NCBI GenBank assembly: GCA_902617465.1
Contig: CACMWO010000004.1
Coordinates: 1 to 43,706, forward strand
Direction of reading: 5' to 3'
Source of the DNA: an uncultured Alphaproteobacteria bacterium
GTDB taxonomy: Bacteria > Pseudomonadota > Alphaproteobacteria > HIMB59
Length of the DNA stretch: 43,706 bases
Shown: positions 38,240 through 43,706 of the stretch, piece by piece
How the letters are laid out: every line of letters starts with the position of its first letter
Position numbering within the stretch: the first letter of the stretch is position 1
Program-made: the position numbers and the translations under genes
The notes under the pieces: model-generated
Seen by the model: the letters and a program-made list of their open reading frames with translations, nothing else
Database searches by the model: none
Told to the model about the DNA's origin: nothing

Positions 38240-38656
38240 TTGCTTTTCCATTGGGTAAATAGAGCAACCTGAAATTTTCCACTCTCCCTTGTCTTTAATG
38301 AGTGAGTACATTGCTAAATAAGAAACATTATCTTGCGAGACGATTTGTAGTTGATGATATATAGCTCCTTCAAAAAATTTTGATTCCATAAAATAGTAAT
38401 TTTTAGGGTTATAAACAGGCTCATAATAGTTTTTAACCATACTCATAAAATCTTGAGGATTATTGAACCTCATCTTGATATAAGGTGAGGCATGAAAGAA
38501 AGCTCCTTCAGCATCTTTGTTAATGAAGGCCTTTAGTTGACTTTCAATCACTGCTTGCGTTTCACTAAACTCATTTTTATCAATAGTTTCTGCAACAGAT
38601 ATGGTGTTAAAAAGTAAAAGGCATAAACTTGTGTAAATTAATTTTTTAAACTGCAT
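38231..38656 (-). CDS. DUF4864-like secreted protein
   Basis: Signal peptide; AVIESQLKAFINKDAEGAFFHASPYIKMRFNNPQDFMSMVKNYYEPVYNPKNY...GEWKISGCSIYP. Confidence 0.7.
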   Translation of the reverse strand: MQFKKLIYTSLCLLLFNTISVAETIDKNEFSETQAVIESQLKAFINKDAEGAFFHASPYIKMRFNNPQDFMSMVKNYYEPVYNPKNYYFMESKFFEGAIYHQLQIVSQDNVSYLAMYSLIKDKGEWKISGCSIYPMEKQSI

Positions 38657-38686
38657 ATTATTTATATGCGTAATTAAACAATATAG

Positions 38687-39229
38687 ATGAAAATCATTTT
38701 AATTATATTCGCCTTGTTTTTGAACACATCCTATAGTTACGCAGATCAAAATAGCCCAAAACTTGATGAATTATTCAGTCAGCTCTCCGAGGTAAAGGAC
38801 TCAAAAGAACAAAGACTAATTATATCAAAAATATGGGGAGAATGGATGAAAATTGAAAATCCAGATGTAAAAATAGTTATGGATAATATTTCAGATTTTT
38901 TTAAATCTAAAAATTACCAATCTGCGATATCAGCTTTAACTCTTGCTATTGAGTTAGAGCCAAATTACGCGGAGGCCTACAACAAAAGGGCAACTTTTTA
39001 TTTTATGATGGGAGACTATGAAAACTCTATGAGAGATATTGAAGCTACATTATATCTTGAACCAAGACATTTTGGTGCATTAGATGGTTTGAGTAGAATT
39101 CTTATAAGCTACAAAAATTATGATGGAGCACTTAAGGTTTATCAAGAAATGAAAAAGTTAATGCCAAATGATTTGTCTGTTGATATGAAAATTGAAAATC
39201 TAAATCAAATGGTGTCAAAGGAAACTTAA
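38687..39229 (+). CDS. Secreted TPR-repeat protein
   Basis: Signal peptide; YQSAISALTLAIELEPNYAEAYNKRATFYFMMGDYENSMRDIEATLYLEPRHFGALDGLSRI. Confidence 0.85.
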   Translation: MKIILIIFALFLNTSYSYADQNSPKLDELFSQLSEVKDSKEQRLIISKIWGEWMKIENPDVKIVMDNISDFFKSKNYQSAISALTLAIELEPNYAEAYNKRATFYFMMGDYENSMRDIEATLYLEPRHFGALDGLSRILISYKNYDGALKVYQEMKKLMPNDLSVDMKIENLNQMVSKET

Positions 39230-39230
39230 A

Positions 39231-39246
39231 TTAACCAATTGGTTAA
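39231..39246. repeat. 16-bp perfect palindrome after the TPR gene
   Basis: TTAACCAATTGGTTAA. Confidence 0.9.
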
Positions 39247-39278
39247 GAATATAGTTTAACGAAATAATGAAATTTATT

Positions 39279-39335
39279 GCCCCTTGCCACCTTCCTCCTC
39301 GACAATGTCTCAACCCAAGCGGCTAGGGGACGGGT
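39279..39335 (+). other. GC-rich foldable intergenic element (candidate structured RNA, strand uncertain)
   Basis: CCCCTTGCC (39280-39288) pairs with GGCTAGGGG (39321-39329), one U-U mismatch; loop ACCC (39313-39316) can pair with GGGT (39332-39335); 36/57 G+C by hand count. Confidence 0.35.
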
Positions 39336-39349
39336 ATAATATTCGAATT

Positions 39350-39379
39350 TTGGTTGATATGAAACAGATTTCTTATAAT
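39350..39379 (+). promoter_or_regulatory. Candidate promoter upstream of the transsulfuration pair
   Basis: TTGGTT (39350-39355), N18, TATAAT (39374-39379); another TATAAT at 39335-39340. Confidence 0.35.
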
Positions 39380-39452
39380 TTAAAAAGCCTATCAAATAAG
39401 AAAAATATCGTTATAGATGTTATTTAAAAATTAATTAGTTATAAATTGAGCT

Positions 39453-40592
39453 GTGAAAAAAAAATTTAACACAAAAGTAATTCATTCTGGACATGGCCCA
39501 GATAAAGAAACGGGAGCCGTTATGCCACCGATACATCTTTCATCAACCTTCAAACAAATGGAACCCGGAAATTTTGAGTATGAATATGCTAGAACCAAAA
39601 ATCCTTCTAGAGATGTACTAGAAAAATTACTAGCACAAATTGAGTCTGGAGATAAAGCTTTTGCATTTGCATCGGGCATGTCAGCAATTAATACAGTTTG
39701 TGACCTATTTGGCACAAACTACCATATAGTTTGTTCTGATGATGTATATGGGGGTACTCGTAGGTTATTTGATAAAGTTAAATCAAATATTGACGTAACT
39801 TACATCGACTTTGATAAAAATATAAACTGGAATGATGAAATAAAAGAAAACACTAAATTTATATGGATTGAAACACCATCAAATCCTTTAATGAAAATTA
39901 TTGATATTAAAAACACTGTTAATATTGCAAGTGAGTTTAAATTACCTGTGATATGTGATAACACATTTGCCTCTCCATATAATCAGAGACCACTTGAATT
40001 AGGTGCAGATATGGTAGTGAGTTCTTCAACAAAATATTTAGGAGGCCACTCAGATATTGTTGGCGGGTCTATTGTTATTAAAGAGAATAAGGAATACGCT
40101 GAAAAAATTTCTTTTATTCAAAATGCAGTTGGGGCTGTCCCCTCTCCCTTTGATTGTTATTTATTAACAAGAAGCATTAAAACACTTTCTGTAAGAATGA
40201 AGCAACATAATGAAAATGCTATTGCTGTGTCTAATTATTTATCCAATCATCCTAAGATAGAAAAAGTTTTTTTTCCAGGTAATGATAAAAGGCACAAGGA
40301 AATCGCAGAAAAACAAATGGATGGTTTTGGTGGAATGATGTCTTTTGTAATTGACTCAGATATTAATGGGGTAAAAACTTTTCTAAAAAATTTAAATTTA
40401 TTTACACTCGCGGAAAGCCTAGGAGGAGTCGAAAGTTTGATCGAGCATCCAGCCATCATGACCCATGCTTCTATAGATCCATCAATTAGAGAAAAATTAG
40501 GCATATCAGAAACATTACTAAGAATATCTGTGGGTATTGAAGATGTAGATGATTTGATCTCAGATTTAGAACAAGCCCTATCAAAGATTTAA
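39453..40592 (+). CDS. PLP-dependent trans-sulfuration enzyme (cystathionine gamma-synthase/gamma-lyase family; GTG start)
   Basis: TKVIHSGHGPDKETGAVMPPIHLSSTF, EYARTKNPSRDVLEKLLAQIESG, SSSTKYLGGHSDIVGG (PLP lysine), SLGGVESLIEHPAIMTHAS. Confidence 0.93.
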   Translation: MKKKFNTKVIHSGHGPDKETGAVMPPIHLSSTFKQMEPGNFEYEYARTKNPSRDVLEKLLAQIESGDKAFAFASGMSAINTVCDLFGTNYHIVCSDDVYGGTRRLFDKVKSNIDVTYIDFDKNINWNDEIKENTKFIWIETPSNPLMKIIDIKNTVNIASEFKLPVICDNTFASPYNQRPLELGADMVVSSSTKYLGGHSDIVGGSIVIKENKEYAEKISFIQNAVGAVPSPFDCYLLTRSIKTLSVRMKQHNENAIAVSNYLSNHPKIEKVFFPGNDKRHKEIAEKQMDGFGGMMSFVIDSDINGVKTFLKNLNLFTLAESLGGVESLIEHPAIMTHASIDPSIREKLGISETLLRISVGIEDVDDLISDLEQALSKI

Positions 40593-40593
40593 G

Positions 40594-41586
40594 ATGAGAG
40601 ACATAGTTGACTTTATTGGCAATACGCCACTTATTAAACTCAAATATCCATCTGAAATTACGGGTTGTAATATTTATGGTAAAGCAGAATTTATGAATCC
40701 AGCTGGTTCTATCAAAGATAGAACGGCATTGGGTATAATCCTTGATGCTGAAGAGAATAATTTAATTGAACCAGGCGGCACTGTTGTTGAGGGTACCTTT
40801 GGAAACACAGGTATTGCTTTAACAATGATTAACAATGCTAGAGGATACAAAACTATAATTGTAATGCCTGACGGTGCATCAGAGGAGAAGCAAAGCATTT
40901 TAAGGAATATGGGGGCAATGCTAAAAGTTGTGCCAACCAAACCCTATTCTGATCCAGGTAATTATCAGCATGTATCAAAGAGGTTAGTTGAAGATCTACA
41001 ATCAAAAGGAGAGACTTCAGTTATGTGGGCAAACCAATTTGACAACACAGCAAATTACAAATATCACTCAAAAACCACAGCTAAAGAAATATTCAATCAG
41101 CTTGATGGAAAAGTTGACGGTTTTACTTGTGCAATTGGGTCAGGTGGAACATTAGCAGGTACATCTATTGGGCTCAAAGAATTAAATTCAAATATAAAAA
41201 TAGCTTGCACAGATCCACAAGGTGCTCAAATGTATAATTATTTTAAATATTCTAAATTGGAAGTTAAAGGCGATCCATCAGAAACGGAGGGAATAGGCCA
41301 GTATAGAGTGACAAAAAATGTTGAACCTTCCCTTATTGATTTCTCATACCATATTACGGATTATGAAGCGTTTGAACTTTTATATAAAATGGTCAAAACA
41401 GAAGGCTTATTTCTTGGCTCTAGTTCTGGAGTAAACGTAGCAGGGGCTATCGAAATGGCTAAAGAAATGGGACCAGGTAAAAACATTGTTACAATTCTGT
41501 GTGATGATGCTAACAAGTATTTTAGTAAGTTATATAACAAAGAATATCTGATATCAAAAAAACTTCCCGTACCCGAGTGGCTTTAA
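40594..41586 (+). CDS. Cysteine synthase / cystathionine beta-synthase family protein
   Basis: DFIGNTPLIKL, MNPAGSIKDRTALGII, VVEGTFGNTGIALTMI, AIGSGGTLAGTSIGLKE, GLFLGSSSGVNV. Confidence 0.93.
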   Translation: MRDIVDFIGNTPLIKLKYPSEITGCNIYGKAEFMNPAGSIKDRTALGIILDAEENNLIEPGGTVVEGTFGNTGIALTMINNARGYKTIIVMPDGASEEKQSILRNMGAMLKVVPTKPYSDPGNYQHVSKRLVEDLQSKGETSVMWANQFDNTANYKYHSKTTAKEIFNQLDGKVDGFTCAIGSGGTLAGTSIGLKELNSNIKIACTDPQGAQMYNYFKYSKLEVKGDPSETEGIGQYRVTKNVEPSLIDFSYHITDYEAFELLYKMVKTEGLFLGSSSGVNVAGAIEMAKEMGPGKNIVTILCDDANKYFSKLYNKEYLISKKLPVPEWL

Positions 41587-41590
41587 AATA

Positions 41591-42136
41591 TTAATCACTA
41601 TCAAAAGTCATTCTTTTTAAAGTTCTATCTTTAAAAACAAAATGGTGCATAAGTGCGGCTCCTGAATGTATAAAAAATAAAACTAATAAAACATTACTAG
41701 AATATTCATGGAAACTTTTGAACAAGTACCTTAAATCACTGTTGTGATCTAACAAATTTATTAATTCAAAATTTAAAAACATTACCGTGTCACCTTGCAA
41801 GTTTGTAAGGATGTATCCAGATATTGGTTGTAAAAAAAATATTGAGTAAAATAAAAAATAGTTAGTTTTAGCAACATAAATTAATATTTTATTTTTTAAG
41901 ATGGGCTTGGGCCTAATATTGATAAATTTCCAGCTTAATCTAAATATGGCTAGGACAAGAATTGAAAGGCCTAGTGTGTTGTGTATCATCAATATCTCAT
42001 AGTAATACTCGAAATTATTCTCTAAATTTTTGCCTAGTAAGTATGTTGCAATTATAAGAGCAGCCATAATCCAATGAAATAACTTGCTAATTAAACCGTA
42101 ATTATCTGCGCTGTTTGCTAACTTCATTATCTTCAA
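41591..42136 (-). CDS. Cytochrome b561 family protein
   Basis: KLFHWIMAALIIATYLLG, MIHNTLGLSILVLAIFRLSWKF, QPISGYILTNL, IHSGAALMHHFVFKD. Confidence 0.88.
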   Translation of the reverse strand: MKIMKLANSADNYGLISKLFHWIMAALIIATYLLGKNLENNFEYYYEILMIHNTLGLSILVLAIFRLSWKFINIRPKPILKNKILIYVAKTNYFLFYSIFFLQPISGYILTNLQGDTVMFLNFELINLLDHNSDLRYLFKSFHEYSSNVLLVLFFIHSGAALMHHFVFKDRTLKRMTFDSD

Positions 42137-42164
42137 TTATGTATGTTAATATTGTTGATTATAA

Positions 42165-42959
42165 ATGAAATTAAAAAATTTATTTTTATCGTTATTTTTA
42201 TTTTTTTCCATAAGTGTTTATTCTAAAGATTTTATTATCATTCAGTCTACAACAAGCATTGCTAATACGGGTTTGCTTGATCTCTTAGCATCAGAATTTA
42301 AAAATAAAACTGGAATAAGTATAAGACCTATTGCAGTTGGAACCGGGAATGCTATTGCAAACGCAAAAAGGGGCGATGGAGATTTATTATTTGTTCATTC
42401 AAAAAAAGATGAATTAGAATTTATAGATGAGGGCTACGGTGTTCAAAGATATGAGGTTATGTACAATAAGTTTATTTTAGTTGGTCCAAAATCCGACACA
42501 CTGAAAATATCACAAGAGGAAGATATTTTATCCGCATTAAAAAAAATATATAACTCAGAATACAAATTTATTTCAAGAGATGATAATTCTGGAACTCATA
42601 AAAAAGAACAAGAATTATGGAGTTTGGCAAATATCAAAAAATTTGACTCTGATAAATATATAAAAACTGGAACAAGCATGGCCAATACATTAAATATTGC
42701 CTCTGAAATTGATGCCTATACGATAAGTGACAAAGGCACCTGGCTATCTTTTAAAAATAAAAATAATTTAAAAATTCTTTTTGAGGGTGGTGATGAATTA
42801 CATAATCCTTATGGAATTATTGCAGTCAATCCTGAAAAATTTCCTCATGTTGAGTATAATAAATCTCAGAAATTCATTGAATGGTTGATTGCAGGTGAGG
42901 GCAAAGATGTTATTAATAGGTTTACATATAACGGTGAAAAGTTGTTTCATACCAATTAA
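42165..42959 (+). CDS. tupA: Tungstate ABC transporter substrate-binding protein (TupA-like)
   Basis: IIIQSTTSIANTGLLDLLASEFKNKTGISIRPIAVGTGNAIANAKRGDGDLLFVHSK. Confidence 0.85.
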   Translation: MKLKNLFLSLFLFFSISVYSKDFIIIQSTTSIANTGLLDLLASEFKNKTGISIRPIAVGTGNAIANAKRGDGDLLFVHSKKDELEFIDEGYGVQRYEVMYNKFILVGPKSDTLKISQEEDILSALKKIYNSEYKFISRDDNSGTHKKEQELWSLANIKKFDSDKYIKTGTSMANTLNIASEIDAYTISDKGTWLSFKNKNNLKILFEGGDELHNPYGIIAVNPEKFPHVEYNKSQKFIEWLIAGEGKDVINRFTYNGEKLFHTN

Positions 42960-42969
42960 TATTACCTAA

Positions 42970-43611
42970 ATGCTAACTTTTGAAAAAATACAATCCGCAG
43001 TTTTTATTACAATTTATGTAAGTATTTTTTCAACATTAATTGCATTTTTTTTATCAATGATTTTTGGCTATTTAATTGCTATTTATCAATTCCAATTAAA
43101 AAAACCAATTGTAATTTTCTTAAGCTCTCTTACCTCTATCCCTCCCGTATGCGCAGGGCTATTAGTCTATATACTCATAAGTAGATCTGGCCCCTTAGGT
43201 TGGATGGAAATTTTATACTCACCTATAGCAATGATCATTGCCCAGATCGTAATTATCTTCCCAATTATGATTACTTTAATAATTAAAAACATTGAAGAGG
43301 ATTACCCAATTTATAGAGATGAATTAATGTCTTATGGAGCGTCCAAAAAAGATACAATTTTCATACTCTTTTCAAATAAAACAAATATCTACATAACAGT
43401 TCTTTTATTAGGTTTTGGCCGAGCTATTAGTGAGTACGGTGCGGCTGCGATAGTAGGAGGTTCAATTGATCACTTCACAAGAAACATGACAGCTACAATT
43501 GCATTAGAAACATCTAAAGGCAATGTCTCACTAGGTATTATTTTAGGAGTTATTCTTATCTCTCTGACACTTTTAATTTCAATATCTCTTAACTTTTTAA
43601 ATAAAAAATGA
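42970..43611 (+). CDS. tupB: Tungstate ABC transporter permease (TupB-like)
   Basis: ABC permease TM pattern; SYGASKKDTIFILFSNKTNIYITVLLLGFGRAISEYGAAAIVGG (EAA-like loop); directly after tupA. Confidence 0.85.
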   Translation: MLTFEKIQSAVFITIYVSIFSTLIAFFLSMIFGYLIAIYQFQLKKPIVIFLSSLTSIPPVCAGLLVYILISRSGPLGWMEILYSPIAMIIAQIVIIFPIMITLIIKNIEEDYPIYRDELMSYGASKKDTIFILFSNKTNIYITVLLLGFGRAISEYGAAAIVGGSIDHFTRNMTATIALETSKGNVSLGIILGVILISLTLLISISLNFLNKK

Positions 43612-43706
43612 TTAAAATTAATAATATTTCATATGCAATTAATGGAAAAAATATACTTTCAAATATCAATCTAAATATTAGAAGGAACAAAATTACAGTT
43701 ATCACT
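43608..43706 (+). CDS. Partial ABC transporter ATP-binding protein (TupC-like; C-terminus off window)
   Basis: ATG at 43608 overlaps the tupB stop (ATGA): MIKINNISYAINGKNILSNINLNIRRNKITVIT... Confidence 0.7.
   Translation, partial: MIKINNISYAINGKNILSNINLNIRRNKITVIT

Noticed and set aside
39281-39310. Reverse strand GGAGGAAGGTGG resembling a 16S rRNA segment
   Set aside because: Match is about 12 nt only; flanking sequence diverges completely from 16S rRNA.

Overview
AT-rich, gene-dense bacterial chromosome segment. Gene content and order (DUF3576-leuS-lptE, parB-parA-rsmG-mnmG-mnmE, rho, maf-aroE-coaE-dnaQ-Tim44-smr, hslVU, hisBHAF, rph/hrcA-grpE-dnaK-dnaJ) point to a streamlined alphaproteobacterium, probably a marine oligotroph of the HIMB59/AEGEAN-169 or SAR11-like type (taxonomy is inference only). 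About 48 complete CDSs and 2 edge-truncated CDSs are supportable. I see no rRNA, tRNA, CRISPR, prophage or transposon. The landmark structure is a likely replication-origin neighbourhood: a 234-bp AT-rich gap between divergent rho and maf (about 18.2-18.4 kb) with two identical DnaA-box-like 9-mers, and a parS-like site overlapping the mnmG start codon (12851-12866) beside parAB. Other items worth checking: two GC-rich, foldable intergenic islands (about 36.0 kb after ogt; about 39.3 kb upstream of a transsulfuration pair); a porin terminator whose loop can pair with downstream sequence; a predicted leaderless mRNA; divergent start codons separated by 1 bp; all seven convergent gene pairs touching or overlapping; an N-terminally short LeuRS; a highly acidic porin; and a degenerate plus an intact sulfotransferase-like gene back to back. 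No large unknown system (defence, mobile or BGC) was found.
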